NCBI RefSeq assembly: GCF_000160695.1
Contig: NZ_GG694006.1
Location: forward strand, 552,607-605,394
DNA from: Centipeda flueggei ATCC 43531
Lineage (GTDB): Bacteria > Bacillota > Negativicutes > Selenomonadales > Selenomonadaceae
Direction: 5' to 3'
DNA length: 52,788 nt
Under the pieces are notes generated by a model. It was not told the DNA's origin. It saw only the letters and a list, made by a program, of their open reading frames with translations, and did no database searches. Below, piece after piece: positions 25,247-34,984 of this stretch. The translations under genes were made by a program, and so were the position numbers. The first letter of the stretch is position 1. Each line of letters starts with the position of its first letter.

Positions 25247-26689
25247 CTATTGGTTTACCTTTGCTCCATGCGCATCCCAATAGCTGTCCAATGCCTCCGC
25301 GACGGATGCCGTATACGCCGCCAGACCCGTCAGATGAGATGCGAGCACTGCGTCACGCAGTGCTTCGCGGCGTGTGCGCAGAGCGGCTACATCCTCCGCG
25401 AGCGCACAGGAAATGCGCTCATAGGCACGAGCATCGGATGCGATCCACTGCGTCTGCCCCGCCGCCGCGAGCACGGACGCACTGCGCCGCGCCGTGTGCG
25501 TCTCCCCGCACAGGGTCACAACGGGAACGCCGTGGAGGAGCGCCTCCGCCGCCTCCGCCGCCCCGGAAAAGGGGAAGGTATCAAGGACGACATCGACAGA
25601 GTCATAGTCCAAAGCTCCCGCACCGCCCGGCTTCACAAAGATGCGCTTCATGGGCAGCTTCAGCCCGTCCAGCATCTCGACAATCGTTGTCACGCGCAGA
25701 GGGCTGTCCTCCGTATCCTGCAGGATGAGCTGCGCCTTAGGGAGTTTTTTCAGGATGCGTCCCCATACCTTCAGTACCTCCTCGTTGATGCACATGAAGT
25801 CCTGCGTCACACCGAAGGTCAGCGGTGCATCTGCCGCACGCTCCGCAAGAGGCGCACAGCGCAGGGCATCATCCGCCGCATAGCACAACGCATGCGGCAG
25901 GTGCAGCAGCTCCTCGCTGTAGAACTCCTCCGTCCCCGCAGGAGAGAGCAGCGCATCCGTCAGGAACGCATCGACAAAGGGCATCCCTGTTGTAGAGACT
26001 GCATCCAATCCCGCCAGCTGTACGGGCGCAGGGCGCAGCGCGAGCACGGGGAGCGTCGCACCGCCGTCCCGATGTCCGCCGAGGTCAATCAGGATGTCGA
26101 TCTCATCTGCACAGATGCGCTCCGCCTGCTCCTGCGGCGTCCCCTGCGCGAACACAGCAGTATGAACACCCGCTGCTGCCCACGACGCAGGTGCATTCGT
26201 GCGGTCGGTGAGCGCATAGGCATAGACATCGTATTGCTCCGTCAGATGCACGGCCAGTGCGCTATAGAACGCCGTATGGTCAAACTGCGGCGCAAGGAAG
26301 CCGATACGCAGCCGCGCGTGATGGACGGAAGCACGCGGCGGCAGCGGCTCCTCGCGCTGATAGAGCGACGCACACATCGCGAACTGCGGCTGCAGCTCCT
26401 TCGGTGTCAGCTGCGCCGCTGCATGGCAGAAATAGAGGTAACGGGAGAAATGCTCCCGCTGAAGGCGCAGGCTCTCGTCTTCGGTCGCCGCCTCAAAGTA
26501 TGCAGCAATCGCCCCCTCCGTATCGGCAAGCGCACAGCAGCACATTCCCATCATCTCAGAGAAACGCCACTGCTCGTCTGCGGGGATCTCCTCGTGCGCA
26601 CGCATATAGAGAATCGCCTCAATCGCCTCGTAGATGTACCCCGTATGAATATCCTCACGCAGGGCATTGTAGTCCTCAATCCAGCTCAT
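25247..26689 (-). CDS. GT41-like (OGT/SPINDLY type) glycosyltransferase
   Basis: A 480-residue protein with a short helical N-terminus (about 1-110, perhaps remnant TPR-like) and a catalytic region like that of protein O-GlcNAc/O-fucose transferases. Matching blocks are 'RIGFLAPQFDHTAFYSA' (128-144), 'DILIDLGGHRDGGATLPVLALRPAPVQLAGLD' (198-229), 'EVLKVWGRILKKLPKAQLIL' (304-323) and 'LLHGVPVVTLCGETHTARR' (384-402). The lysine that binds UDP in OGT (K842) aligns with C300, and the usual G-x-T-T-T after 'LDTFPFSG' is replaced by AAEA. Activity or donor may therefore differ. The ATG at 26689 overlaps the previous gene by 14 bases. Likely to modify surface proteins, but this is inference. Confidence 0.8.
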   Translation of the reverse strand: MSWIEDYNALREDIHTGYIYEAIEAILYMRAHEEIPADEQWRFSEMMGMCCCALADTEGAIAAYFEAATEDESLRLQREHFSRYLYFCHAAAQLTPKELQPQFAMCASLYQREEPLPPRASVHHARLRIGFLAPQFDHTAFYSALAVHLTEQYDVYAYALTDRTNAPASWAAAGVHTAVFAQGTPQEQAERICADEIDILIDLGGHRDGGATLPVLALRPAPVQLAGLDAVSTTGMPFVDAFLTDALLSPAGTEEFYSEELLHLPHALCYAADDALRCAPLAERAADAPLTFGVTQDFMCINEEVLKVWGRILKKLPKAQLILQDTEDSPLRVTTIVEMLDGLKLPMKRIFVKPGGAGALDYDSVDVVLDTFPFSGAAEAAEALLHGVPVVTLCGETHTARRSASVLAAAGQTQWIASDARAYERISCALAEDVAALRTRREALRDAVLASHLTGLAAYTASVAEALDSYWDAHGAKVNQ

Positions 26690-27842
26690 ACGTCGCTTGC
26701 TCCAATCTAAAATACGCCGTCTCGGGCGGACAGCCGATCCGCAGGGGGAACCAGCTGCCGTTGCCCGTGTGCACATAGCCATAATTCTCCCCGATGCGCA
26801 CCATCCCGCGCGTATACTTAAAGACGGGGAAAATGGGCTGTCCGAGAATGCCGAACTGACTGCCGTGCGTATGTCCCGTCAGCGTCAGAGGGACACGCCC
26901 GTCTGCCGCCGCATCATCGATGAACTCGGGATGATGCGCGAGGAGCACCGTCACCGCATGCACAGGAACATCCTCCATCGCTGCCGCAAAGAACTCTGCC
27001 TTTTCCGTGTAGAATGCATCCCCGCGTGCAAAGGGATAATCTGTGCCCGCAAGGTAGAGCGCGCCGCAGCCCGGAACGCACTCCGCTGCGTTGAGGAGAA
27101 CATGAACGCGCCCCCTGCGTGCCATCTGCGTGACAATGGGGAGCGCATTGCGCCGAAAGTACTCGTGATTGCCGATGCAGTACCAGATCCCGCGCGGAAA
27201 ATCCTCTGCGTGGGCTTCAAGCACTGCAGCCGCCGCCTCGTTCAGATGCTCCGCATCAAAGAGGTCGCCCGTCACGGCGAGCAGATCAGCCCCCCCTGCC
27301 GCTGTTTCGGTGAGAAGCGCATCGAATTCCTCCACAGAGAAAAATGCACCGAGATGCACGTCGCTGATCTGCGCAATCACCAGCCCCTCCGCCTCAGACG
27401 GGAGATTCCTCACGGGGATGCGATAGTCATGGCGCACGGCTGACGTCCGCTCGATGAATGCCCCGTAGCTGCCGAGCAGTGCTCCCGCCGTCGGATAGAG
27501 TGCGGCACATTGCAGCACGCGCCGCCGTGCGGGACTGTACGGGACGCCGCGCATCCTGCGGACTGCCGCACGCACGAGGACGGCGAGCATCGTCAGAAGC
27601 AGTGCGATGATCTGCGCAACGTAGCCCAGGAAGATCGGCAGGGCGAGCATCCCCGCCCAGCCCTCCGTCCGATGCGAAGCAAAAAGAAAGAGCATCGCGC
27701 CGACGCCGAGGACATCAAAGAGGACGATCGCCGCACGCGCCGCGCGCAGCCGCCGTCCCTCCGTCAGGTACCGCAGGAAAAATACAGACAGCCCTGCGAT
27801 TAGGGCTATGGCAGACACTAAGATCAGAACAAAGATGGGCAA
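26676..27842 (-). CDS. Membrane-anchored metallophosphoesterase (YkuE type)
   Basis: A 388-residue protein. The first 130 residues hold about four hydrophobic helices; the rest is a calcineurin-like phosphoesterase with all metal motifs: 'QISDVHLG', 'VTGDLFD', 'IGNHEY', 'LLAHHPE' and 'LTGHTHGSQ'. Members of this group act on membrane-related phosphoesters, for example in lipid or cell-envelope metabolism. It lies in the middle of a three-gene operon, 13 bases after the AEC transporter stop, with GGGAGG before the start. Confidence 0.88.
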   Translation of the reverse strand: MPIFVLILVSAIALIAGLSVFFLRYLTEGRRLRAARAAIVLFDVLGVGAMLFLFASHRTEGWAGMLALPIFLGYVAQIIALLLTMLAVLVRAAVRRMRGVPYSPARRRVLQCAALYPTAGALLGSYGAFIERTSAVRHDYRIPVRNLPSEAEGLVIAQISDVHLGAFFSVEEFDALLTETAAGGADLLAVTGDLFDAEHLNEAAAAVLEAHAEDFPRGIWYCIGNHEYFRRNALPIVTQMARRGRVHVLLNAAECVPGCGALYLAGTDYPFARGDAFYTEKAEFFAAAMEDVPVHAVTVLLAHHPEFIDDAAADGRVPLTLTGHTHGSQFGILGQPIFPVFKYTRGMVRIGENYGYVHTGNGSWFPLRIGCPPETAYFRLEQATYELD

Positions 27843-27855
27843 ATGTACCTCCCTG

Positions 27856-28773
27856 TCAAATTCCCGTAATCATCGACACGAACGGTATCGTCGCCACGGA
27901 GATGACCGTCGAGAGCGCGATGATCTCCGTCATAAGCGGATAGGCGACCTTGTTGTAGAGCAGGGCGACCATCGCCACCATACCGCCCGTCGGCGCGGCG
28001 ACGATGACGAGGCTGCAGCCGAGGATGTAGGGATTCGTGACGAAGAACTTCATCGCAAAGAGAATGGGGATGGGCAGCACCACAGCCTTGAGAAAGGTGT
28101 AGACGAGCAGCTTGTGGTCGGTCAGCATGTGGCGCATGTGGATATCCTTCAGCGATGCGCCGATCATCATCATCGCGAGCGGCGCCGTCATCGCACCGAT
28201 CATCGTAAACGCCTGCAGGAGGAGCGGATTTGTCGGAATCTCACCGAAGTAGATCACGCAGGCGATCAGCGAGGCGATGATGCCGGGATTCAGCAGCATG
28301 CGCACCATCTCAAGACCGCGCTGTTTATGAATGCTGATGGAGGAAACGCCGTAGATGAAAAAGAGCAGATTGACGGGAATGAAGAACAGCGTCATATAGA
28401 CGACCGCCTGATCGCCGTACACCCCCTGCACAAGCGGCAGCCCCATGAAGAGTGAGTTGTTGAACCAAAACGAGAGGTTCACCGCACCGCGCAGACGTCC
28501 GCGATAGCGCAGGAGAATCGGCAGCAGGAAACCGACGGCGCACATCATCACGAGGAGAATGGCGTAGTCGAGATAGGTGTCAATAACCTGCGCCAGATCC
28601 ATGTGCTCCTGTGCGTGCATCGCTGAGGAGATGATGAGGCAGGGGCACGCGATATTGACAATCAGGGAGGAAAACTGCTCCTGATTGTTCGGAATGATGA
28701 TCTTGTATCGGCGGGCAAGCGCCCCTGCAAAAATCATCAGAAAGAATACGATCATCTGCCCTAAAATCAGCAT
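27856..28773 (-). CDS. AEC family permease
   Basis: A 305-residue membrane protein of the auxin efflux carrier (AEC) family with about ten helices. It has the family layout of two five-helix halves and ends 'GGMVAMVALLYNKVAYPLMTEIIALSTVISVATIPF'. In bacteria such proteins move malate, other organic anions or amino acids; the substrate is not given by the sequence. It is first in an operon with a metallophosphoesterase and a GT41-like enzyme. Confidence 0.9.
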   Translation of the reverse strand: MLILGQMIVFFLMIFAGALARRYKIIIPNNQEQFSSLIVNIACPCLIISSAMHAQEHMDLAQVIDTYLDYAILLVMMCAVGFLLPILLRYRGRLRGAVNLSFWFNNSLFMGLPLVQGVYGDQAVVYMTLFFIPVNLLFFIYGVSSISIHKQRGLEMVRMLLNPGIIASLIACVIYFGEIPTNPLLLQAFTMIGAMTAPLAMMMIGASLKDIHMRHMLTDHKLLVYTFLKAVVLPIPILFAMKFFVTNPYILGCSLVIVAAPTGGMVAMVALLYNKVAYPLMTEIIALSTVISVATIPFVSMITGI

Positions 28774-28815
28774 TTCTACATTACCTTCTTTATTTCAGTT
28801 ATTTCTCTTTCATGC

Positions 28816-28990
28816 AAGCGCCTCGCGAACACTTAGTTACGCAAGTGATCGCGTGCTCATTCGCCTAAATACCGGCGCACTTCTTAAACGCGCTTCGCTT
28901 GAACGAAAGAAGTACGCCGGGGGCGAGTCGCATGCTTTCCTCACTTGCTCCACTAGGGTTCGCTTTGGGGCTTTGCATCACATTCATTCG
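28816..28990. repeat. Structured non-coding block, possible dispersed repeat
   Basis: A GC-rich segment between the uvrA stop and the AEC gene with no convincing frame. It holds two imperfect hairpins: CGCGAACACTT/AAGTGATCGCG (28824-28834 and 28843-28853, one mismatch) and CCGGCGCACTTCTT/AAGAAGTACGCCGG (28872-28885 and 28907-28920, one mismatch). It could be a REP-like dispersed element or the 3' end structure of the uvrBA transcript. Only one copy is in the window. Confidence 0.4.
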
Positions 28991-28995
28991 AGACA

Positions 28996-31824
28996 TCAAT
29001 GTTTCTCTTCCAGCAGGGGCTTCAGGAAGCGCCCCGTATAGGATGCCTTCACCTGCACGAGCTCCTCGGGCGTTCCCTGGGCGACAATCGTGCCGCCGCC
29101 CGTGCCGCCCTCGGGACCGAGGTCGATGATGTGATCCGCCGTCTTGATGACGTCGAGATTGTGCTCGATGACGACCACCGTATCGCCGCCGTCTACGAGC
29201 CGCTGCAGGATGAGGAGCAGCTTGTGGATGTCCGCCGCATGCAGCCCCGTCGTCGGCTCGTCGAGGATATAGAGTGTCTTTCCCGTGCTGCGCCGCGCCA
29301 GCTCCGTCGCAAGCTTGACGCGCTGCGCCTCACCGCCCGAGAGCGTCGTCGCAGGCTGTCCAAGGCGGATGTAGCCGAGCCCCACGTCGCGGATGATCTC
29401 GAGCTTGCGCGCGATGCGCGGTACATTCGCAAAGAACTCCACCGCCTCGTCAATCGTCATGTCGAGCACCTCGGCGATGGTCTTGCCCTTGTAGTGCACC
29501 TCGAGCGTCTCGCGGTTGTAGCGCGCCCCCTTGCAGACCTCACAGGGAACGTAGACATCGGGAAGAAACTGCATCTCGATCTTCAGGATGCCGTCGCCCC
29601 GGCACGCCTCACAGCGTCCGCCCTTCACGTTAAAGCTGAACCGCCCCGCCTTATAGCCGCGCATACGCGACTCGCTCACCTGACTGAACAGCTCGCGGAT
29701 CGCATCGAACACCCCCGTGTAGGTCGCGGGATTCGAGCGCGGCGTGCGTCCGATCGGCTGCTGATCGATGTTGATGACCTTGTCGATATGCTCAAGCCCC
29801 TTGATCTTCTTGTGCTTGCCGGGCTTTCCCTTCGCGCGGTAGAGCCGCGAGGCGACACCGCGATAGAGGATCTCGTTGACGAGCGTCGACTTGCCCGAGC
29901 CGGACACGCCCGTCACAAGCGTTAGCGTGCCAAGCGGAAATTTCACATTGACATTCTTCAGATTGTTCTCCGCCGCACCCACGATCTCCAGAAAATAGCC
30001 GTTTCCCCTGCGCCGCTCTGCGGGCACGGGGATGAACTTTTTGCGTGAGAGATACTGCCCCGTGATGGATGCAGGATTCTTCATGATCTCTGCCGCCGTT
30101 CCCTCTGCAACCACCTCGCCGCCATGCTCTCCTGCGCCGGGGCCAATATCGATGATATGATCGGCGGCGTACATCGTATCTTCGTCATGCTCCACAACAA
30201 TGAGCGTATTGCCGAGGTCACGCAGATGCCGAAGGGTCGCGAGCAAGCGGTTGTTGTCACGCTGATGCAGCCCGATGCTCGGCTCATCAAGGATGTAGAG
30301 CACCCCCATCAGCCCCGAGCCGATCTGCGTCGCGAGGCGGATGCGCTGTGCCTCTCCGCCCGACAGCGTCGATGCCGCACGCGAGAGCGTCAGATAGTCG
30401 AGTCCCACATCGAGGAGAAAATGGAGGCGTGCATGAATTTCCTTCAAAATCTCTCCGGCTATTTTTGCCTCACGCGGCGTAAAATCCTGCTCTGCCTCCG
30501 TTAGAAACGCATCTGCCTCACGAATCGTAAGTGCCGTGAGTGCGGCGATATTCTTCCCGCCGACCATCACGGCGAGCGCCTCAGGCTTTAGCCGCGCCCC
30601 GTGGCACGCCGAGCACGGCGTATCTGTCATATAGTCCTCGTAGCTCTCACGCATCTCCTCCGAGTCCGTCTCGCGATAGCGGCGCGTGAGTGCGGGCAAA
30701 ACGCCCTCGTACGGGACATGGTATTCCTTCTCCTCGCCGAACATATTCGTGTACTGGAAGGAAACATACTCATCCGACCCATAGAGCAGCATCTTCTGCG
30801 TCTTCTTGTCCATGCGGTTCCACTGCGTATGCGCGTCATAGTCGTGCGCCGCCAGGAGTGCTGTGATCGCCCGCATCCCATAGGAATTCGGATTTTTCGA
30901 GAGCGGTGCAAAGACACCGTCTGCCACGCTGAGCGTCGGGTCGGGAACGACGAGCGCAGGGTCAAACTCCTTGTGACTGCCGAGCCCCGTACAGACGGGG
31001 CACGCGCCGAATGGGCTGTTAAATGAAAACATGCGCGGTGCGATCTCGGGCAGTGAGATGCCGCAGTCCACACAGGCGAAGTTCTCACTGAACATGAGGA
31101 GATCGCCGTCCACCACCTGTACGTAGACCACGCCCTCACCTGCGTGGAGCGCCGTCTCCAGGGAGTCTGCCAGACGGCTCTCCATGCCCTCGCGCACGAC
31201 GAGGCGATCTACGACGATCTCAATCGTGTGCTTCTTCTGCTTTTCGAGCGCGATCTCCTCGCCGAGATCATGCAGCTCTCCGTCGATGCGCACGCGCACA
31301 TAGCCCTCGCGGCGAATCTGTTCGAGCACCTTCTTGTGCTCGCCCTTCTTGCCGCGCACGAGCTGCGCCATGATGAGGAGCTTTGCTCCTGCGGGCAGCT
31401 GCATGATCCGATCCACCATCTGATCGACGCTCTGCTGCGTGATCGGCTTGCCGCAGTTCGGGCAGTGCGGGCGTCCCGCGCGCGCATAGAGCAGGCGCAG
31501 ATAGTCGTAGATCTCCGTCACCGTCCCGACCGTCGAGCGCGGATTGTGGCTCGTCGTCTTCTGGTCAATCGAGATAGCGGGCGACAGTCCCTCGATGTTG
31601 TCCACATCGGGCTTGTCCATCTGCCCAAGGAACTGCCGTGCGTAGGCGGACAGCGACTCCACATAGCGGCGCTGCCCCTCGGCATAGATCGTATCAAATG
31701 CGAGCGAGGACTTCCCCGAGCCGGAGAGCCCCGTCACCACAACTAATTTATCGCGCGGTATCTGCACGTTGATATTCTTTAGATTATGGGCACGCGCGCC
31801 CTCGATCTTGATGTATTCATTCAT
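28996..31824 (-). CDS. uvrA: Excinuclease ABC subunit A
   Basis: A 942-residue UvrA, the damage-sensing ATPase of nucleotide excision repair. Two ABC units are present, with Walker A 'GLSGSGKS' at 32-39 and 'GVSGSGKST' in the second half, and signatures '[12 protein letters not shown]' and '[12 protein letters not shown]'. Zinc-finger cysteine pairs are seen ('CPNCGKP', '[14 protein letters not shown]', '[14 protein letters not shown]', 'CEVCKGARY'). I chose the ATG at 31824 ([17 protein letters not shown]), the usual UvrA beginning. It follows uvrB by 13 bases. Confidence 0.97.
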   Translation of the reverse strand: MNEYIKIEGARAHNLKNINVQIPRDKLVVVTGLSGSGKSSLAFDTIYAEGQRRYVESLSAYARQFLGQMDKPDVDNIEGLSPAISIDQKTTSHNPRSTVGTVTEIYDYLRLLYARAGRPHCPNCGKPITQQSVDQMVDRIMQLPAGAKLLIMAQLVRGKKGEHKKVLEQIRREGYVRVRIDGELHDLGEEIALEKQKKHTIEIVVDRLVVREGMESRLADSLETALHAGEGVVYVQVVDGDLLMFSENFACVDCGISLPEIAPRMFSFNSPFGACPVCTGLGSHKEFDPALVVPDPTLSVADGVFAPLSKNPNSYGMRAITALLAAHDYDAHTQWNRMDKKTQKMLLYGSDEYVSFQYTNMFGEEKEYHVPYEGVLPALTRRYRETDSEEMRESYEDYMTDTPCSACHGARLKPEALAVMVGGKNIAALTALTIREADAFLTEAEQDFTPREAKIAGEILKEIHARLHFLLDVGLDYLTLSRAASTLSGGEAQRIRLATQIGSGLMGVLYILDEPSIGLHQRDNNRLLATLRHLRDLGNTLIVVEHDEDTMYAADHIIDIGPGAGEHGGEVVAEGTAAEIMKNPASITGQYLSRKKFIPVPAERRRGNGYFLEIVGAAENNLKNVNVKFPLGTLTLVTGVSGSGKSTLVNEILYRGVASRLYRAKGKPGKHKKIKGLEHIDKVINIDQQPIGRTPRSNPATYTGVFDAIRELFSQVSESRMRGYKAGRFSFNVKGGRCEACRGDGILKIEMQFLPDVYVPCEVCKGARYNRETLEVHYKGKTIAEVLDMTIDEAVEFFANVPRIARKLEIIRDVGLGYIRLGQPATTLSGGEAQRVKLATELARRSTGKTLYILDEPTTGLHAADIHKLLLILQRLVDGGDTVVVIEHNLDVIKTADHIIDLGPEGGTGGGTIVAQGTPEELVQVKASYTGRFLKPLLEEKH

Positions 31825-31837
31825 TATCTGTATGTCC

Positions 31838-33880
31838 TTATTTTTTCTTCTTCGGCAGTTCACCCTCGAGTTCGACGATCATGTCGCGCAGCTCTGCCGC
31901 ACGCTCGAACTCCAGTGCACGCGACGCCTGCCGCATCTCGCGCAGAAGACTCTTGACGAGGTTCTCGCGCTCCTTCTTGCCGAGTTTTTTCTTTGCCTTG
32001 CCGTCCTTCTTCCCGTACGGGCTCTTATCCTCAGCCGCGACAAGCGTCATCTCGATGAGCGGGACGATGGGCTTGACGATGGTCTTTGGCACGATGCCGT
32101 GCTCCTCGTTGTACTCCTGCTGTATCGCACGGCGGCGCTCCGTCTCGTCGATGGCGCGCTGCATCGAGCCCGTGATGACATCGCCGTACATGATGACGTG
32201 CCCGCCGGCGTTGCGGGCGGCACGTCCGATGGTCTGGATGAGCGCGGTGTCAGAGCGCAGAAAGCCCTCCTTGTCCGCGTCGAGGATGGCGATGAGCGAG
32301 ACCTCCGGCATATCGAGCCCCTCGCGCAGGAGATTGATGCCGACGAGCACGTCGAACTCGCCCGCGCGCAGATCGTGAATGATCTCCGCGCGCTCGATGG
32401 TTGCGATGTCCGAGTGGAGGTAGCGCACCTTAACGCCCGCCTCACGCAGATACTCAGTGAGGTTCTCTGCCATGCGCTTGGTGAGCGTCGTGACGAGGAC
32501 GCGTTCATTGCGCCCGATGCGCAGGCGGATCTCGCCCATGAGGTCGTCGATCTGCCCTGCGAGCGGACGCACCTCGACCTCGGGATCGAGGAGCCCTGTC
32601 GGGCGAATGATCTGCTGGGCGACCTGCTGTGCCTGCTGCATCTCGTATTTTCCGGGCGTCGCGGAGACGTAGACGATCTGATTGATGCGCGCCGCGAACT
32701 CCTCGAACGTCAGCGGACGGTTGTCGAACGCGGACGGCAGGCGAAAGCCGTTGTCCACGAGCGAGACCTTGCGGCTGCGGTCGCCGCCGTACATGGCGTG
32801 AATCTGCGGCAGTGTCACATGCGACTCGTCGATCATGATGAGGAAGTCCTCAGGGAAGTAGTCGAGGAGAGTGTACGGTGTCGCGCCCGGCGCACGGTGC
32901 GTGAGGTGACGCGAGTAGTTCTCGATGCCGGAGCAGTAGCCCATCTCCTGCATCATTTCGAGGTCATAGTTCGTGCGCTGCTCCAGCCGCTGTGCCTCAA
33001 GGAGTTTGCCCTCACCTTTCAGTACGGCGAGCCGCTCCTCAAGCTCCGTGCGAATGTCAGCCATGGCGATCTTCATATCCTCATCGTCCGTGACGTAGTG
33101 GGACGCCGGAAACACCATGGAGTGAAGCCGCTCGCCGTAAACCTCGCCCGTCGTCACGTCGAACTCGATGATGCGCTCCACCTCGTCGCCGAACATCTCA
33201 ATGCGCACGCCGCGGTTGTTGTACCCTGCGGGAAAGATCTCAATCACGTCGCCGCGCACACGGAAACGTCCGCGCTCAAACGCGATATCGTTGCGCTCGT
33301 AACGGATGGAGATGAGCTTCTGCAGGATCTCCTCGCGCGTGATTGTCTGCCCCTTGTGCACGGAGAGAACCATCTCGTGATAACTCTCCGGCGAGCCGAG
33401 TCCGTAAATGCACGAGACGCTCGCCACGATGATGACGTCGCGCCGCTCAAAGAGCGAACAGGTCGCGGAGTGGCGCAGCTCATCGATCTCATCGTTGATC
33501 GATGCATCCTTTTCAATATAGGTATCCGTCTGGGCGATGTACGCCTCAGGCTGGTAGAAGTCGTAGTAGCTGACAAAGTAACCGACGTAGTTGTCGGGAA
33601 AAAATGACTTGAACTCACTCGCGAGCTGTGCGGCGAGAGTCTTGTTGTGTGCGATGACGAGGGTCGGACGCTGAACGCGCTCGATGACCTTTGCCATCGT
33701 GTAGGTCTTGCCCGTGCCCGTGGCTCCGAGCAGCACCTGTGCCGTCATACCGTTCTCGATGCCGCCGGCAAGATCGGCAATCGCCTGCGGCTGATCGCCC
33801 ATCGGTTCAAACGGCGCAACAACCTTGAACGGGATCTCCCCCTCGAACTGCGTTGTATTAAGTTTTGGCACCATCGCCAT
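31838..33880 (-). CDS. uvrB: Excinuclease ABC subunit B
   Basis: A 680-residue UvrB. It has Walker A '[10 protein letters not shown]' near residue 53, the beta-hairpin '[11 protein letters not shown]' that clamps DNA, '[12 protein letters not shown]', helicase motifs V and VI, and a C-terminal UVR domain ('[14 protein letters not shown]') that contacts UvrC. The start at 33880 has GGAGGGG upstream. Operon uvrB-uvrA. Confidence 0.97.
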   Translation of the reverse strand: MAMVPKLNTTQFEGEIPFKVVAPFEPMGDQPQAIADLAGGIENGMTAQVLLGATGTGKTYTMAKVIERVQRPTLVIAHNKTLAAQLASEFKSFFPDNYVGYFVSYYDFYQPEAYIAQTDTYIEKDASINDEIDELRHSATCSLFERRDVIIVASVSCIYGLGSPESYHEMVLSVHKGQTITREEILQKLISIRYERNDIAFERGRFRVRGDVIEIFPAGYNNRGVRIEMFGDEVERIIEFDVTTGEVYGERLHSMVFPASHYVTDDEDMKIAMADIRTELEERLAVLKGEGKLLEAQRLEQRTNYDLEMMQEMGYCSGIENYSRHLTHRAPGATPYTLLDYFPEDFLIMIDESHVTLPQIHAMYGGDRSRKVSLVDNGFRLPSAFDNRPLTFEEFAARINQIVYVSATPGKYEMQQAQQVAQQIIRPTGLLDPEVEVRPLAGQIDDLMGEIRLRIGRNERVLVTTLTKRMAENLTEYLREAGVKVRYLHSDIATIERAEIIHDLRAGEFDVLVGINLLREGLDMPEVSLIAILDADKEGFLRSDTALIQTIGRAARNAGGHVIMYGDVITGSMQRAIDETERRRAIQQEYNEEHGIVPKTIVKPIVPLIEMTLVAAEDKSPYGKKDGKAKKKLGKKERENLVKSLLREMRQASRALEFERAAELRDMIVELEGELPKKKK

Positions 33881-33913
33881 GCGTTCCCCTCCTTCACGAA
33901 AAGCTATTTCTTC

Positions 33914-33942
33914 ATTATATCGTATCCGTCAAGGGGTGCAAA
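33914..33942 (-). promoter_or_regulatory. Promoter of uvrBA
   Basis: On the minus strand: TTTGCA (or TTGCAC one base on), 17 bp (16), TATAAT, about 30 bases before the uvrB start. I see no clear LexA-type palindrome at this promoter. Confidence 0.6.
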
Positions 33943-33970
33943 AATTTTTCCTGTCATATTTTATAAAAGG

Positions 33971-34081
33971 ATGTCCCCTACCGCAGCTTTTGTTCAAAAG
34001 CATATAGATGCAAAAGAACTCAAAAGTAAGAAGGATATAACGGCAAGTGAGGAGAATTATCTCCGTGGGAGAGTAAAATAA
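33971..34081 (+). pseudogene. Possible C-terminal remnant of a larger foreign gene
   Basis: A short AT-rich frame of 36 residues (MSPTAAFVQKHIDAKELKSK and on to EENYLRGRVK) just before the unknown gene at 34177. It has no ribosome site and the frame is open upstream without a credible start, so it resembles the tail of a lost longer gene. In polymorphic-toxin loci such tails precede immunity genes. I do not recognise the sequence. Confidence 0.3.
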
Positions 34082-34176
34082 CTCTTGAGAAAACAAACTC
34101 ATAGCTCCCCCTTAACCGAAATGCAATAGACATAAAAGAAAGAAATTGCTTTGAATATGATAGAGGAGAAGCTTAT

Positions 34177-34725
34177 ATGTTCAAAATAAATTATGCAATA
34201 ATGGATACGGAAGATGAGATAAAGACTTTTACACCATCTGATTGCTATATCTGTGGGCTGTTTGAAATCGTTGTAAATGAAAAAGGGTATGGAGACTATA
34301 GTGAAGAAGAAAGAATAAGAAAATGCACGACACTTTATGTATACCTTTCATGGTGGTTTGAACAACTGACAGCAATCGTAAAGGAGATCAAGAAACATGA
34401 ATATGCCTTATTAAATGATCTTGAGACATATAAGACTTGGATCGAGTTTATCTATAAAGAAAATTATATTGAACTCAGTATAATAAGAGTTGAAAATTGC
34501 ACAGAGGGACCATATCTTTCTTTCGAGGATATTCTTCCATCCGAAAGAGAATATGGTGAGTGGAAAAAAGAAAAAGTTTCCTTTGAGGAGTTTTCTAACG
34601 AGTTAATAAACACCGCTGAAAGCTTTTTGCATACAATTTACTCAATAAACCCAACGCTGCGAAAAAATTCTACAATTGAAACGATAGAAGAAAATCTTTT
34701 GGATATCAAAACTCATACAACATGA
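34177..34725 (+). CDS. Unknown AT-rich protein, possible orphan immunity protein
   Basis: A 182-residue acidic, soluble protein that I do not recognise. Base composition is clearly AT-rich against the GC-rich neighbours, with codons such as AAA, GAA, ATA and TTA dominating, a sign of recent transfer. GGAG lies 7-8 bases before the ATG and a hairpin follows, so it looks like a complete gene. Aromatic, acidic character ('LYVYLSWWFEQLTAIVKEIK'), size and isolation resemble immunity proteins that neutralise contact-dependent or Rhs-type toxins. That reading is inference from context only. Confidence 0.6.
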   Translation: MFKINYAIMDTEDEIKTFTPSDCYICGLFEIVVNEKGYGDYSEEERIRKCTTLYVYLSWWFEQLTAIVKEIKKHEYALLNDLETYKTWIEFIYKENYIELSIIRVENCTEGPYLSFEDILPSEREYGEWKKEKVSFEEFSNELINTAESFLHTIYSINPTLRKNSTIETIEENLLDIKTHTT

Positions 34726-34984
34726 ACGGTTGGGGAATTGCGGATAAAATGCATTTCGTCCATCGGCATCGATCTGCCCTTCCAAAAGAATCACTATCCA
34801 TCGTAAAACACAAAGGACTTTCAGCGCAGAAGAGCTCTGAAAGTCCTTATATATTTAGTGTTCATGCTATATATCAGTGATTGCCTTCGCACGATTTTCA
34901 CGCGGGAACATCGTTCCGTTGTCACCATGAAGGAGATGGCACAGGTATCTGCCTTCGAGGCTGCTGCAGGAAGCCGTGTACAAT
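34726..34984. other. Intergenic region with a 12-bp hairpin
   Basis: Holds an inverted repeat AAGGACTTTCAG (34813-34824) / CTGAAAGTCCTT (34837-34848) that probably terminates both the unknown gene and the converging HD-GYP gene. The remainder shows no frame or known site. Confidence 0.5.
34813..34848. terminator. Terminator-like hairpin between the unknown gene and the HD-GYP gene
   Basis: Perfect 12-bp arms with a 12-base loop. The plus-strand tail (TATATATTTA) is A/T-rich rather than a pure T run, so strength is uncertain. Confidence 0.6.

Noticed and set aside
25230-25259. Possible BirA operator at the bioB promoter (GTCAACTAA...TTGGTTTAC)
   Set aside because: The arms match at only 7 of 9 positions and the half-site order differs from the usual biotin operator, so I do not call it.
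31769-33607. 612-codon plus-strand frame opposite uvrB
   Set aside because: Lies wholly antisense to uvrB, which is complete and motif-rich; no ribosome site or domain.
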